Shown: positions 16,838-25,625, numbered from the stretch's first letter. The stretch: DNA of 64,000 nt from Nonomuraea purpurea (GCF_042650645.1 NZ_JBHSBI010000002.1:124001-188000), one strand, 5' to 3'. Numbers and translations: made by a program. Notes: generated from the letters alone by a model not told the origin.

Positions 16838-17529
16838 TCACGGTGCTCGTCGTCGACGACCAGGCGATGATCAGGGCCGGGTTCGCGGCGCTGCTCGGCG
16901 CCCAGCCGGACCTGACGGTGGCAGGGCAGGCCGCGGACGGCCTGGAGGCGGTGGCGGCGGCCCGCGACCTGCGCCCCGACGTCGTCCTCATGGACGTGCG
17001 CATGCCCAACCTCGACGGCCTGGAGGCCACCCGCCGCATCACCGAGGCGGGCCGCCGGACCAAGGTGCTGATCCTGACCACCTTCGACATCGACGACTAC
17101 GTCTACGCGGCGTTGCGCGGCGGCGCCAGCGGCTTCCTGCTCAAGGACGCGCCGCCGGAGGACCTCATCACCGCCGTCCGCGTCGTCGCCGCCGGCGAGG
17201 CCCTGCTCGCGCCCTCGGTCACCCGCAGGCTCATCGAGGAGTTCGCCGCCAGACGGCCCATCGACGAACGGGAGGCGCTGCGGCTGAACGCGCTGACCGC
17301 CCGCGAAAGGGACGTGCTCAGGCTGGTGGCCTCAGGCCAGGCCAACGCCGAGATCGCCGTGGAGCTGACGATCGCGGAGGAGACCGTGAAGTCCCACGTC
17401 GGCCGCATCTTCGCCAAGCTGGGCCTGCGCGACCGGGCGCAGGCGGTGGTGCTGGCCTACGAGAGCGGCCTGGTCGTGCCGGGCACTCCCTCCCCGGGGG
17501 CACGTCGCGGGCCGGAACTGCGCTCCTGA
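16834..17529 (+). CDS. NarL/FixJ family response regulator
   Basis: A 231-residue two-component regulator. The receiver domain has the acidic pocket VVDDQ and the phospho-acceptor aspartate at 54 in VLMDVRMP, with conserved K in FLLKDAPPE. The C-terminal LuxR-type helix-turn-helix reads LTARERDVLRLVASGQANAEIAVELTIAEETVKSHV. It is coupled to the kinase by an ATGA overlap, so the two are partners. Targets are unknown; proximity to tmsAB makes membrane-lipid genes a reasonable guess. Confidence 0.95.
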   Translation: MITVLVVDDQAMIRAGFAALLGAQPDLTVAGQAADGLEAVAAARDLRPDVVLMDVRMPNLDGLEATRRITEAGRRTKVLILTTFDIDDYVYAALRGGASGFLLKDAPPEDLITAVRVVAAGEALLAPSVTRRLIEEFAARRPIDEREALRLNALTARERDVLRLVASGQANAEIAVELTIAEETVKSHVGRIFAKLGLRDRAQAVVLAYESGLVVPGTPSPGARRGPELRS

Positions 17530-17571
17530 GGGTGATCCGTCCGGCCCTGTCCTGTTCCTACCGTCGTCGGC

Positions 17572-18291
17572 ATGAACAGAGTGAGAGCCGCGGCGGCGAT
17601 GCTGCGGGCGGGGGCGACCGTGTCGCTCAGCGAACCCGAACTGCTTGGCCTGTCCCGCTACGTCCGGCCTGGGGCGATCTGCTTGGACATCGGGGCCGCC
17701 TACGGGATGTACACCTATCCGCTGGCCCGCCTCGCCGGCCCGGCCGGGCGGGTGCACAGCTTCGAACCGCTGCCGGTGCCGTACCGGATCCTTTCGGCGG
17801 GCCGGCGCGCGACGGGCGCACACAACGTCGTGGTCACCAACGCCGCGCTCGGATCGACGACCGGGTATCAGCGGCTGCGGCTGCCCTACCGGTTCGGCCT
17901 GCCCATCCACGGCTGGGCGCACCTGGGACACGGGCTGAAACACCCGGGCAGGTTCACCTCGGGCAAGACGCTGGAGGTGCCGGTGTACACCGTGGACCGC
18001 GTCTGCGAACTGCGCGAGATCCCGCGCGTGGACTTCATCAAGATGGACGTCGAAGGCGCCGAGGCGCAGGTGCTGCGCGGCGCCGCCTGGACCATCGAAC
18101 AACACCGGCCGACGCTGCTGCTGGAGATCGAAGACCGCCACCTCGACAAGTACGGCATGAACTCATCGGAGGTGGCGGGTTCGCTGATCGGGCTCGGCTA
18201 CCGCATGCACGTCTGGCACAGCCATCGATGGCACAGAACGGACGCGGTGCGCCCACGACGGCGCAATTACCTGTTCACCGCCGCCACCTGA
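17572..18291 (+). CDS. FkbM family SAM-dependent methyltransferase
   Basis: A 239-residue methyltransferase. The SAM-binding region CLDIGAAYGMYTYPLARLAGPAGRV is followed by FEPLPVPYRIL and the family-typical VDFIKMDVEGAEAQVLRGA. FkbM enzymes usually methylate hydroxyl groups on sugars or polyketides, but many stand-alone members have unknown substrates. There is no biosynthetic cluster around it. A TACCGT hexamer at 17559-17564, 7 nt before the ATG, with no Shine-Dalgarno suggests leaderless expression. Confidence 0.85.
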   Translation: MNRVRAAAAMLRAGATVSLSEPELLGLSRYVRPGAICLDIGAAYGMYTYPLARLAGPAGRVHSFEPLPVPYRILSAGRRATGAHNVVVTNAALGSTTGYQRLRLPYRFGLPIHGWAHLGHGLKHPGRFTSGKTLEVPVYTVDRVCELREIPRVDFIKMDVEGAEAQVLRGAAWTIEQHRPTLLLEIEDRHLDKYGMNSSEVAGSLIGLGYRMHVWHSHRWHRTDAVRPRRRNYLFTAAT

Positions 18292-18295
18292 ACGC

Positions 18296-18421
18296 CTACT
18301 TCTCGTCCTTGGAAGCCGCGGCGTGCTTGCCGCGGCTCTGATGGACCTCGTCCTGGTTGGAGCCTTCTTGGGCGTCGTCCGGCTGGTCCTTGGCAGTGTG
18401 GGGCTTCTCATGCCGTCCCAC
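18296..18421 (-). CDS. Small hydrophilic protein, 41 residues
   Basis: An unnoticed short gene running opposite to the FkbM gene, whose stop lies 4 bp away. It begins with GTG at 18421, preceded 5 nt away by AAAGGAG, one of the best ribosome binding sites in the window, and ends with TAG. The product starts VGRHEKPHTAKDQPDD and ends HAAASKDEK. It is all polar, with no Cys and almost no hydrophobic residues, so it is probably disordered. Codons have the G/C third positions expected of real genes here. About 35-55 bp upstream is a 20-bp palindrome. I do not recognise a family; function unknown. Confidence 0.7.
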   Translation of the reverse strand: MGRHEKPHTAKDQPDDAQEGSNQDEVHQSRGKHAAASKDEK

Positions 18422-18454
18422 GGGATCTCCTTTGCCTCGCCTGACTGCTTAATG

Positions 18455-18474
18455 TGATCGTAAGATTACAATCA
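18455..18474. promoter_or_regulatory. 20-bp palindrome upstream of the small gene
   Basis: The sequence fits TGATNGTAANNTTACNATCA with perfect symmetric matches at all specified positions. It lies in an unusually AT-rich patch, upstream of the small protein gene on the minus strand, and overlaps where its promoter should be. It looks like a dimeric regulator site; the regulator is unknown. Confidence 0.6.
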
Positions 18475-18495
18475 GCATCCGTCGAGTGCGAATCA

Positions 18496-18531
18496 GTTTC
18501 TCATTCTGTTATGCCGCTCTTTCTGAGAAAC
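18496..18531. repeat. Inverted repeat downstream of the phosphotransferase gene
   Basis: Arms GTTTCTCA (18496-18503) and TGAGAAAC (18524-18531) flank 20 nt. It could form a weak terminator for the phosphotransferase gene or a second regulatory site for the small gene. Confidence 0.35.
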
Positions 18532-18551
18532 GCAGCGGAGCGGTCAGCGGT

Positions 18552-19481
18552 TCAGCGCAGGGCTTCGAGGGTCTGGCTCAGGTAGGTGAAACTGTCCTCG
18601 GCGTCCGGCGTGCGCCCATGCGGTGCGCGGAACCAGGCCACGAACTCCGCCACGTCGTTCAGCGCCCACCGCAGCCGGTAGAGGTCCATGACGGCCGGGT
18701 CGGGGGCGCGGCCGGTGGCCTCGGCGTACCTGGCCAGGTCATCGGGCCCCCGTGCGACCAGCCACAGGTCGCGTTCCGGCGCGGCCAGCCCGACCGTGTC
18801 CCAGTCGACCAGCAGCGGCCGCCCGTCCGCCCGCAGCACGTTGCCCGGGTGCGGCTCGCCGTGCGTCACCACCGGCTGCCCGGCCTTCTCGGCCGCCCGG
18901 TCGAACTCCTCCAGCCTGCGCCGCAGCGTCCCCGCGTGTTCGGCGATCAGCTCCCTGGCGGGTTCGGCGAGCGGGCCGCCCAGCCAGGGCCGTCCCGCGT
19001 CCGCCAGCGACTGCTCAAGCCCGGCCCGCCCCTCCAGCTCCACCGGCCGGTCGGGGGTCGAGAGCGGGGCCGGGGTGCGGTGCAGTTCGGCCAGCAGGTC
19101 GATGATCTGGCCGCGGTCCTCCGCCGGCGGCTCGTGCCCGAACTCCCCGGCGACGCCGTCCATGTACGGGAAGACGCTCATGGCGTATCTGTGGCGGTCG
19201 AGCCGCAGCAGCGTCGTGCCGTCGGAGGCGCGCAGCGGCGCCACGACGAAGCCGAGGCCCGCCTCCTCCCGCAGCGCCGCCGCCGTGTCCATGGCCGGCC
19301 GCAACCCGTCGAACGACCGGCGCCGCACGTCGGCCACGGTGACGAACCACCGCCCGTCGGCGACCCAGTGGTAGTCGCCGAATCCCACCGGCGCGTAGTC
19401 GATCCGGGCGGCCTCGATGCCCCACTCGCTCAGCGCGGGCCGCAGCAACCGTTCGTCGAATCCCTCGGGTCGATCTCGCAT
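18552..19481 (-). CDS. APH-fold phosphotransferase
   Basis: A 309-residue protein of the aminoglycoside phosphotransferase / choline kinase fold. The catalytic loop is VVTHGEPHPGNVLRADG and the metal-binding segment is LLVDWDTVGLAAPERDLW. The opening APVGFGDYHWVADGRWFVTVAD resembles the spectinomycin phosphotransferase subgroup, but most environmental members have unassigned small-molecule substrates, so I do not call resistance. TAGCGT lies 6 nt upstream of the ATG on the minus strand, inside the tail of the HAD region, consistent with a leaderless start. Confidence 0.82.
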   Translation of the reverse strand: MRDRPEGFDERLLRPALSEWGIEAARIDYAPVGFGDYHWVADGRWFVTVADVRRRSFDGLRPAMDTAAALREEAGLGFVVAPLRASDGTTLLRLDRHRYAMSVFPYMDGVAGEFGHEPPAEDRGQIIDLLAELHRTPAPLSTPDRPVELEGRAGLEQSLADAGRPWLGGPLAEPARELIAEHAGTLRRRLEEFDRAAEKAGQPVVTHGEPHPGNVLRADGRPLLVDWDTVGLAAPERDLWLVARGPDDLARYAEATGRAPDPAVMDLYRLRWALNDVAEFVAWFRAPHGRTPDAEDSFTYLSQTLEALR

Positions 19482-19490
19482 CCGGCCACG

Positions 19491-20147
19491 CTATCGGCCC
19501 TGGCTGTCCGGATTCATCCTGATAAGCAGCTCGATGGCGGCGATCGCGTCGGTCACCACGTGGTCGGCCGCGCACTGCCCGCCCAGCCCGCGGTCGATCC
19601 AGACCGTCCCCAGCCCGGCAGCCCGGCCGCCGGCGATGTCCGCGTCCGGGTTGTCCCCGACCATCCACCCGCCGTCGCCCAGGACCGCGCCGCAACGCCC
19701 GGCGCCGATCTCGAACAGCCGCCGGTCCGGCTTGGACACGCCCTCCGCCCCGGAGATCGCCCACCCGTCCACCCGCCCGGCCAGCCCGCTGTGCCGGATC
19801 TTGCCGGTCTGGCTGTCCGCCGCGCCGTTCGTCACGATCCCGACCGCCCACCCGGCGGCCCGCAGCCGGTCGAGCCCAGACAGCACCTCGTCCGGGCACG
19901 ACACCAGGAACGGCAGCCGGACCCGGTAGGCCCGCCACAGCTCCTCCACTGGCTCGGCCAGCCCGAACCGGTCGCGGACCCCCGAGAGGAACGTGTCCCT
20001 GGGACAGTAGCCGTCGGCGTCGAGCGCCTCCATCCAGGCGACGTCGGCCTCGTCGAGCCCACGCTCGGAGGCGAACTCGGCGGCCCAGCGGCGGAACGCG
20101 TCGAGCCGGTCGATCAGCGTGTTGTCCAGGTCGAAGAGGGCGAGCAA
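19491..20147 (-). CDS. HAD family hydrolase
   Basis: A phosphatase-like HAD protein of about 218 residues. Motif I is LFDLDNTLIDR, motif II is in VTNGAADSQTGKI, motif III lysine is near SKPDRRLF and motif IV is MVGDNPDADIAGGRAAGL. The cap is helical, as in YjjG/phosphoglycolate phosphatase types. The frame opens at a TTG at 20162, but GGAGGAG at 20154-20160 points to the TTG at 20147 as the start, 6 nt downstream. It is 9 bp upstream of the phosphotransferase gene, suggesting cotranscription. Confidence 0.87.
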   Translation of the reverse strand: MLALFDLDNTLIDRLDAFRRWAAEFASERGLDEADVAWMEALDADGYCPRDTFLSGVRDRFGLAEPVEELWRAYRVRLPFLVSCPDEVLSGLDRLRAAGWAVGIVTNGAADSQTGKIRHSGLAGRVDGWAISGAEGVSKPDRRLFEIGAGRCGAVLGDGGWMVGDNPDADIAGGRAAGLGTVWIDRGLGGQCAADHVVTDAIAAIELLIRMNPDSQGR

Positions 20148-20193
20148 GCGGGTCTCCTCCAATGGCCGGGCTTGGGGCGGAGGCGCGGGACGG

Positions 20194-21732
20194 TCAGCGT
20201 AGTTCGCGCTTGAGGATCTTGCCGGTGGCCGTCATCGGCAGGGAGTCGCGGAACTCGATGGTCCGGGGGTATTTGTAGGCGGCCATGTTGTCCCGGCTCC
20301 AGGCGATCAGCTCGTCCTCCGTGACCTCCGAGCCGGGCGTGCGGATGACGTACGCCTTGATCTCCTCGCCGTGCGAGTCGTGGGAGACGCCCACCACGGC
20401 CGCCAGCGACACGGCCTCGTGGGTCATCAGGACCTCTTCGACCTCGCGCGGGTAGACGTTGAACCCGCCCCGGATGATCATGTCCTTGGCGCGGTCGATG
20501 ATGGTGTAGTAGCCGTCGGCGTCGCGGGTGGCGATGTCGCCGGTGCGGAACCAGCCGTCCCGCATGACCTCGGCCGTCGCCTCGGCCCTGCCGTAGTAGC
20601 CCTTCATGACGTTGTGGCCGCGGACGGCGATCTCGCCGGGCCCCTCGCCGTCGACGGTCTTCCAGTCGCCGTCGACGAGCTTCATCTCCACGCCCCAGAC
20701 CGGGGTGCCGATCGTGCCGGGCTTGGTGGGACGGCCCATCTGGTTGAAGCTGGCCACCGGCGAGGTCTCCGACAGCCCGTACCCCTCCAGGATGCCGATC
20801 CCGAAGGTCTGCTCGAAGTCCCTGAGCACCTCCACCGGCGAGGACGCGCCGCCGGCCACGGCCACGCGCAGGGAGCGGGGCACCTCCACACCGTCCGCGT
20901 GGATCTTGGTGAGCATGCCCCAGTACATCGTGGGCACCCCGGCGAAGAACGTGACGTTCTCCTTGGCCATCAGGGACAGGGCCTCGCCCGGGTCGAAGCG
21001 CGGCAGCAGCACCACGCAGGCGCCGCGCAGGAAGCCGGTGTTCATGACCACGCTCTGCCCGAAGGAGTGGAACAGCGGCAGCACCGCAAGGAAGGTGTCG
21101 GAGCCCTCCTCGTTCCTGGGGAACATCCGGTCGTTGACCAGGGCGTTCATCAGCATGTTCTGGTGGCTGAGCTCGGCGCCCTTGGGCTGGCCCGTCGTGC
21201 CCGAGGTGTAAAGGATCACCGCGGTGTCGTCCGGGGCGGTCTGCGCGGTCTCGAACTCGGCGGCCATCCCGCCGAGGGCGGCCCAGATCGACTCGCCGTA
21301 CTCCGACTCGGTGGCCAGCGGGGTGGCAGGCAGCACGAAGAAGTGCTCGCAGCCCGCCGCCGCCTCGAACCCCGCCTTGCCGCGCTCGCCCAGCGGCAGC
21401 TCCGGCGTGCCCTCGAAGCAGAACAGCGCCTTGGCGTCGCTGTCGTCGAGGTGGTAGGCGATCTCGCGGGACTGCAGCAGCACGTTCAGCGGCACGACGG
21501 TCGCGCCGGCCTTCAGGATGCCGAAGTAGACGAACGGGAAGTAGGGCAGGTTGGGGCAGGCGACGGCCACCTTGTCGCCTTTGCCGATACCGCGGGTGAC
21601 CAGCAGGTTCGCGACCTGGTTGGCGACAGTGTCGATCATGGAGTACGGCAGCCGCATGTCACCGAAGACGATGGCGGTGCCGTCGGGGTTGTTTCTGGCG
21701 CTGTCCTCCAGGACGACCGACAGATTGAGCAT
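20194..21732 (-). CDS. Long-chain fatty acid--CoA ligase (FadD type)
   Basis: A 512-residue AMP-forming acyl-CoA synthetase. The phosphate loop is YTSGTTGQPKGAELSH, motif II is EGYGLSETSPVASFN, followed by GWFRTGDIATRDADGYYTIIDRAKDMII and the C-terminal lysine in MTATGKILKREL. It would activate a carboxylic acid to its CoA thioester through an adenylate. The frame remains open far upstream to 23370 because it runs antisense to the GMC gene; the ATG at 21732 has AGGAGG just upstream and gives a normal N-terminus. It is divergent from the GMC oxidoreductase, with a palindrome between. Confidence 0.92.
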   Translation of the reverse strand: MLNLSVVLEDSARNNPDGTAIVFGDMRLPYSMIDTVANQVANLLVTRGIGKGDKVAVACPNLPYFPFVYFGILKAGATVVPLNVLLQSREIAYHLDDSDAKALFCFEGTPELPLGERGKAGFEAAAGCEHFFVLPATPLATESEYGESIWAALGGMAAEFETAQTAPDDTAVILYTSGTTGQPKGAELSHQNMLMNALVNDRMFPRNEEGSDTFLAVLPLFHSFGQSVVMNTGFLRGACVVLLPRFDPGEALSLMAKENVTFFAGVPTMYWGMLTKIHADGVEVPRSLRVAVAGGASSPVEVLRDFEQTFGIGILEGYGLSETSPVASFNQMGRPTKPGTIGTPVWGVEMKLVDGDWKTVDGEGPGEIAVRGHNVMKGYYGRAEATAEVMRDGWFRTGDIATRDADGYYTIIDRAKDMIIRGGFNVYPREVEEVLMTHEAVSLAAVVGVSHDSHGEEIKAYVIRTPGSEVTEDELIAWSRDNMAAYKYPRTIEFRDSLPMTATGKILKRELR

Positions 21733-21796
21733 GACGCCTTCCTCCTCTAAGCCGACTTCGGCGCCATCTTCGCAGTAGCGGCAAACTGACCGGTAG

Positions 21797-21810
21797 GTAA
21801 CGCAGGTTAC
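21797..21810. promoter_or_regulatory. Palindromic operator candidate between ligase and GMC genes
   Basis: GTAAC (21797-21801) and GTTAC (21806-21810) separated by 4 bp form a dyad in the 150-bp divergent promoter region. It differs from the KstR core AACNNGTT in spacer length. It could be the site of a TetR-type regulator encoded elsewhere. Confidence 0.4.
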
Positions 21811-21882
21811 AAGTGGATATGGACGCACCCGCCTACGTGGAGTAAGCAAAGGAGGACGTTTCTCAGCCCTCGGGGAGGGGTC

Positions 21883-23427
21883 ATGGAGTACGACTACGTG
21901 ATCGTGGGCGCGGGGTCCGCGGGGTGTGTGCTGGCGGGCCGGCTCTCGGCCGATCCCGGGACGTCGGTGGCGCTGGTCGAGGCGGGAGGCAAGGACGACA
22001 AGCTCGAGATCCGCATGCCGGCCGCCTTCGCCAAGCTGTTCAAGACCGACTACGACTGGAACTTCACCACGTCCAAACAGGGTGAGATGTCCGGCCGCGA
22101 GCTGTACTGGCCCCGGGGCAAGGTGCTCGGCGGCTCCTCCTCGCTCAACGCCCAGATGTGGGTGCGCGGCTGCCAGCGCGACTACGACCAGTGGGGGGTG
22201 CCCGGCTGGGCGTACGACGACGTCCTGCCGTACTTCGTCAGGGCCGAGCACCGCGTCGGCACCAACCAGGGCGAGGTGTACGGCACGTCCGGCCCCCTTT
22301 ACATCTCCGAGTTGCGCAGCCCGAACGTCACCACCGCCGCGTTCCTGAGTGCGTGCGAGGAGCTCGGCCTGACCCGGCTCGGTGAGCTGAACGGCCGCTC
22401 GAACGAGGGCTACTGCCCCACTCCCGTCACCCAGAACCGCGGCCGCAGGTGGAGCTCGGCCGACGCCTACCTGCGCCCGGCGATCTCGCGGCCGAACCTC
22501 CACGTCATCACCGAGGCCGCCGTCGGCAGGGTCGTGTTCGAGGGCAGGCGGGCCGTCGGCGTCGAGCACAGTGGCGGCGCCCAGGTCAGGGCCAGGCGCG
22601 AGGTCATCCTGTCGGCGGGCACGATCGGCTCCCCTTGCCTGCTCATGCGCTCGGGCGTGGGCGCCGCCGACGAGTTGCGCGATGCCGGGGTGACGGTCGT
22701 GCGCGAGTCGCCGGAGGTCGGCAAGAACCTGCAGGACCACCTCTCGTCCGGCGTGTACGTGGAGTGCAGGCAGCCGGTGACGCTGACCAAGGCCGAGTCG
22801 ATCGGCAACCTGCTGCGTTACATCGTGCTGCGTTCCGGCATGCTGACCACGAACGTCGGCGAGGCCGTCGCGTTCATCAGGACCTCGGCCGAGGAGCCCG
22901 CGCCCGACATCGAGCTGATCTTCGCGCCCGGCCCGTTCGTCGACCACGGCCTCACCCCTCCGACCGGCCACGGGATCACCGTCGGCGTGGTGCTGCTGCA
23001 GCCGGAGAGCCGCGGCAGGGTCGGGCTCAGCGGCAGGGACGTGGTGATCGACCCGGGTTACCTGGCCGAGGAGGCCGACGTCAGGCGGCTGGTCGCGGGG
23101 TTGAAGACGGCCAAGCGGCTCCTCGCGACCGCCGCGATGAAGCCGTTCGCGGGCGGGCCGATGGCGCCTTACTGGGCGCCGGAGAGCGATGAGGAGCTGG
23201 CCCGGTGGATCCGCGAACGTGGCGAGACCCTCTACCATCCGGTCGGCACCTGCCGGATGGGCGCCGACGAGGGCTCGGTCGTGGATCCCTCGTTGCGGGT
23301 GCGCGGCGTCGAGGGGCTGAGGGTCGCGGACGTGTCGATCATGCCGACGCTCAACCGCGGACATACCCATGCTCCCGCTACCATGATCGGAGAAAAGGCG
23401 GCAGACCTCATCAAGAACGACACTTGA
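21883..23427 (+). CDS. GMC family FAD oxidoreductase
   Basis: A 514-residue glucose-methanol-choline family flavoenzyme. The FAD motif YVIVGAGSAGCVLAGRLS opens the protein, WPRGKVLGGSSSLNAQMWVRG is GMC signature 1, and GTIGSPCLLMRSGVG is signature 2. The active-site histidine is in LYHPVGTCRMG and its partner is in NRGHTHAPATMIGEKAADLI. It oxidises an alcohol to an aldehyde or ketone; choline and long-chain or sterol alcohols are all possible. GGGAGGGG precedes the ATG. A P450 gene follows 33 bp downstream, with a promoter that overlaps this stop codon. Confidence 0.9.
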   Translation: MEYDYVIVGAGSAGCVLAGRLSADPGTSVALVEAGGKDDKLEIRMPAAFAKLFKTDYDWNFTTSKQGEMSGRELYWPRGKVLGGSSSLNAQMWVRGCQRDYDQWGVPGWAYDDVLPYFVRAEHRVGTNQGEVYGTSGPLYISELRSPNVTTAAFLSACEELGLTRLGELNGRSNEGYCPTPVTQNRGRRWSSADAYLRPAISRPNLHVITEAAVGRVVFEGRRAVGVEHSGGAQVRARREVILSAGTIGSPCLLMRSGVGAADELRDAGVTVVRESPEVGKNLQDHLSSGVYVECRQPVTLTKAESIGNLLRYIVLRSGMLTTNVGEAVAFIRTSAEEPAPDIELIFAPGPFVDHGLTPPTGHGITVGVVLLQPESRGRVGLSGRDVVIDPGYLAEEADVRRLVAGLKTAKRLLATAAMKPFAGGPMAPYWAPESDEELARWIRERGETLYHPVGTCRMGADEGSVVDPSLRVRGVEGLRVADVSIMPTLNRGHTHAPATMIGEKAADLIKNDT

Positions 23428-23452
23428 CGTAAGTGGTCACTTGCTTGAGTCT
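23424..23452 (+). promoter_or_regulatory. P450 promoter with TTGACGTAAGTG motif
   Basis: TTGACG (23424-23429) followed after 17 bp by GAGTCT (23447-23452) lies 8 nt before the P450 start codon. The 12-mer TTGACGTAAGTG is identical to one upstream of the second P450 at 26898. There is no ribosome binding site, so transcription probably starts at or next to the ATG. Confidence 0.6.
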
Positions 23453-23460
23453 TTGAGAGT

Positions 23461-24714
23461 ATGACGCTGTCAGCCGATCTCGACCTGTCGCAGCTCCCGT
23501 TCTGGGGCCTGCCGCAGGCCGAGCGCATGGAAGCCTTCCGCAAGCTGCGCGCTCTCGACCACCCCGTGTTCGTGCGGGAGCAGGCCGTGCCGTTCGTCGG
23601 CGGCGGCGACGGCTACCACGCCCTCGTGCGCCACGCCGACGTGACCGAGGCCAGCAGGAACGCGGCCGTGTTCAGCAGCGAGCCGTGCTCCAACAGCATC
23701 CCCGACATGCCGCGCTGGCTGAGCGTGTACTTCGGGTCCATGATCAACATGGACGATCCGCGGCACGCGCGGTTACGGCGCATCGTCTCCAGGGCGTTCA
23801 CGCCGCGCATCCTGTCGAAGATGGAGGAGGACCTGGCCGCGGCCGCCGCGCAGATCGTGGATGAGGCGATCGAGGCGGGGCCGGGCGACTTCGTGGCGCA
23901 GGTGGCCGCCCGACTGCCCGTACGGGTCATCTGCGACATGATGGGGATTCCGCCGAAATTTCATGACCTGGTGTTGCGGCGGACCAACGTCATCCTCGGC
24001 AACGCCGACCCCGAGTACACCGGCATCAACCCCGACTTCAGCCGCGTCAACGTCGCCCGCAGCCTGGCCAAGCTGCTGCGCGCCGGCTTCTCGCTCAACC
24101 GGATGGCCGCGCGCCTGGGCGACGAACGGCGCAGGCGGCCCACGGGCGACCTGGTGAGCCTGCTGGTCAACGGCGAAGAACGGCTCACGCCGCAGGAGCT
24201 GGGCTCCTTCTTCATCCTGCTGGTGGTGGCGGGCAGCGAGACGACCCGCAACGCGATCGCCTACGGGCTCAAGCTGTTCACCGACCATCCGGAGCAGCGC
24301 GCGTCCCTGCTGGAGGACTTCGACGACCGTATCGTCCGGGCCTGCGATGAGATCGTCCGCTACACGACGCCGGTGATCCAGTTCCGCCGGACGGTGACCA
24401 GGGATCACGAGATGAACGGCACCGCGTACAAGAAGGGCGACAAGGTGCTGCTCTTCTACAACTCCGCCAACCGCGACGAGTCGGTCTTCACCGACCCCGA
24501 CGTCTTCGACATCAGCCGCGACCCCAACCCGCACGTCGGCTTCGGCGGTCCCGGGCCGCACTACTGCCTGGGCGCCCACCTGGCACGCAGGGAGATGACC
24601 GTGATGTTCAGGGAGCTGTTCACGCGCCTGCCGGACATCAAGGCCGTGGGGGAGCCCGACTTCCTGCTGTCGAACTTCATCAACGGTGTCAAACACCTGC
24701 GGTACAGCTTCTGA
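23461..24714 (+). CDS. Cytochrome P450 (CYP124/125/142/268-like clade)
   Basis: A 417-residue P450. It carries the clade-typical FGSMINMDDPRHARLRRIVSRAFTPR, the I-helix VAGSETTRNAI, the ExxR in CDEIVRYTTPV and the heme loop FGGPGPHYCLGAHLARRE with the ligand cysteine. These motifs are those of the mycobacterial CYP124/125/142/268 group, which oxidise the ends of methyl-branched lipids and sterol side chains; I infer a similar lipid substrate without proof. It follows the GMC oxidoreductase and is closely related to the P450 at 26933. The mRNA appears leaderless. Confidence 0.92.
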   Translation: MTLSADLDLSQLPFWGLPQAERMEAFRKLRALDHPVFVREQAVPFVGGGDGYHALVRHADVTEASRNAAVFSSEPCSNSIPDMPRWLSVYFGSMINMDDPRHARLRRIVSRAFTPRILSKMEEDLAAAAAQIVDEAIEAGPGDFVAQVAARLPVRVICDMMGIPPKFHDLVLRRTNVILGNADPEYTGINPDFSRVNVARSLAKLLRAGFSLNRMAARLGDERRRRPTGDLVSLLVNGEERLTPQELGSFFILLVVAGSETTRNAIAYGLKLFTDHPEQRASLLEDFDDRIVRACDEIVRYTTPVIQFRRTVTRDHEMNGTAYKKGDKVLLFYNSANRDESVFTDPDVFDISRDPNPHVGFGGPGPHYCLGAHLARREMTVMFRELFTRLPDIKAVGEPDFLLSNFINGVKHLRYSF

Positions 24715-24770
24715 CATGCGCTGTAAGGAGTCTGACCCTTCGCTGTAGAGGTACTCCGGAGGCGGGCCGA

Positions 24771-25625
24771 ATGCTAGGTTTCGCAGTCATGGAGATCAGG
24801 ACTATCCACGCCAACGGGGTGGAGTTCGCGTATCTGTCGTTGGGGGAGGGACCCCTGGCGCTGTGCCTGCACGGCTTCCCCGACACCGCGCACACCTGGA
24901 GGCACCTGATGCCCGCGCTGGCCGAGCGCGGCTACCGTGCGGTCGCGCCCTTCATGCGCGGCTACGCCCCCACCGAGGTCCCGGCCGACGAGGCGTACGA
25001 GGACGCCGCGCTCGTCGCCGACGTCCGCGCCCTGCACGAGGAACTCGGCGGCGACGACGACGCGGTGATCATCGGCCACGACTGGGGCGCGTTCCCCGTC
25101 TACCAGAGCGCCGGGCGCTTCCGCCGGGCCGTCACGCTCGCACTGCCGCCGCCCGGCTCGCTCGGAGCCGGATTCCTGGACTACGAGCAGCTCAAGCGTT
25201 CCTTCTACGTCTTCCTCTTCCAGACGCCGCTGGCCGAGGCCGCCGCCGCGCGCCCCGACTTCCTCGCGGGCCTGTGGCGCGAATGGTCACCCGGGTACGA
25301 CGCGACCGAGGACCTGGCGTTCGTCCGGCGCAGCATCGGCGAGCCCGCCAACCTGAGCGCGGCCATCGGCTACTACCGGGCCATGCTCGGCACCACGCCG
25401 CCGTCCGGCCGCCACCCGGCCGTCGAACCCGTCGCCGGCCCCGTCCTGTACCTGCACGGCGTCCAGGACGGCGCCCTGGGCGCCGAGCTGGCCAAGGCCG
25501 CGGAGAGCATGCTGCCGGCCGGGTCGCGGGCCGAACAGGTGGCGGGAGCGGGGCACTTCCTCCACCTCGAACGGCCCGGCGAGGTCAACCGGCTCATCCT
25601 GGACTGGCTCGGCCCCGCTTCGTAG
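24771..25625 (+). CDS. Alpha/beta hydrolase, epoxide hydrolase-like
   Basis: A hydrolase of 284 residues (278 if the second ATG at 24789 is used). The oxyanion motif LHGFPDTAHTWRHL precedes the nucleophile elbow IIGHDWGAF, in which the catalytic residue is aspartate rather than serine, as in epoxide hydrolases and dehalogenases. The C-terminal histidine is in GAGHFLHLERP. The start at 24771 is supported by GGAGG 8 nt upstream, whereas homologues usually begin near MEIRTIHANG. The last 32 bp overlap the convergent methyltransferase gene. It may open an epoxide generated by an oxidative enzyme such as the nearby P450s; this is inference. Confidence 0.82.
   Translation: MLGFAVMEIRTIHANGVEFAYLSLGEGPLALCLHGFPDTAHTWRHLMPALAERGYRAVAPFMRGYAPTEVPADEAYEDAALVADVRALHEELGGDDDAVIIGHDWGAFPVYQSAGRFRRAVTLALPPPGSLGAGFLDYEQLKRSFYVFLFQTPLAEAAAARPDFLAGLWREWSPGYDATEDLAFVRRSIGEPANLSAAIGYYRAMLGTTPPSGRHPAVEPVAGPVLYLHGVQDGALGAELAKAAESMLPAGSRAEQVAGAGHFLHLERPGEVNRLILDWLGPAS

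Noticed and set aside
21733..23370. N-terminal extension of the acyl-CoA ligase frame by about 546 codons
   Set aside because: It is antisense to the GMC oxidoreductase; the ATG at 21732 has a strong ribosome binding site and a normal ligase N-terminus.
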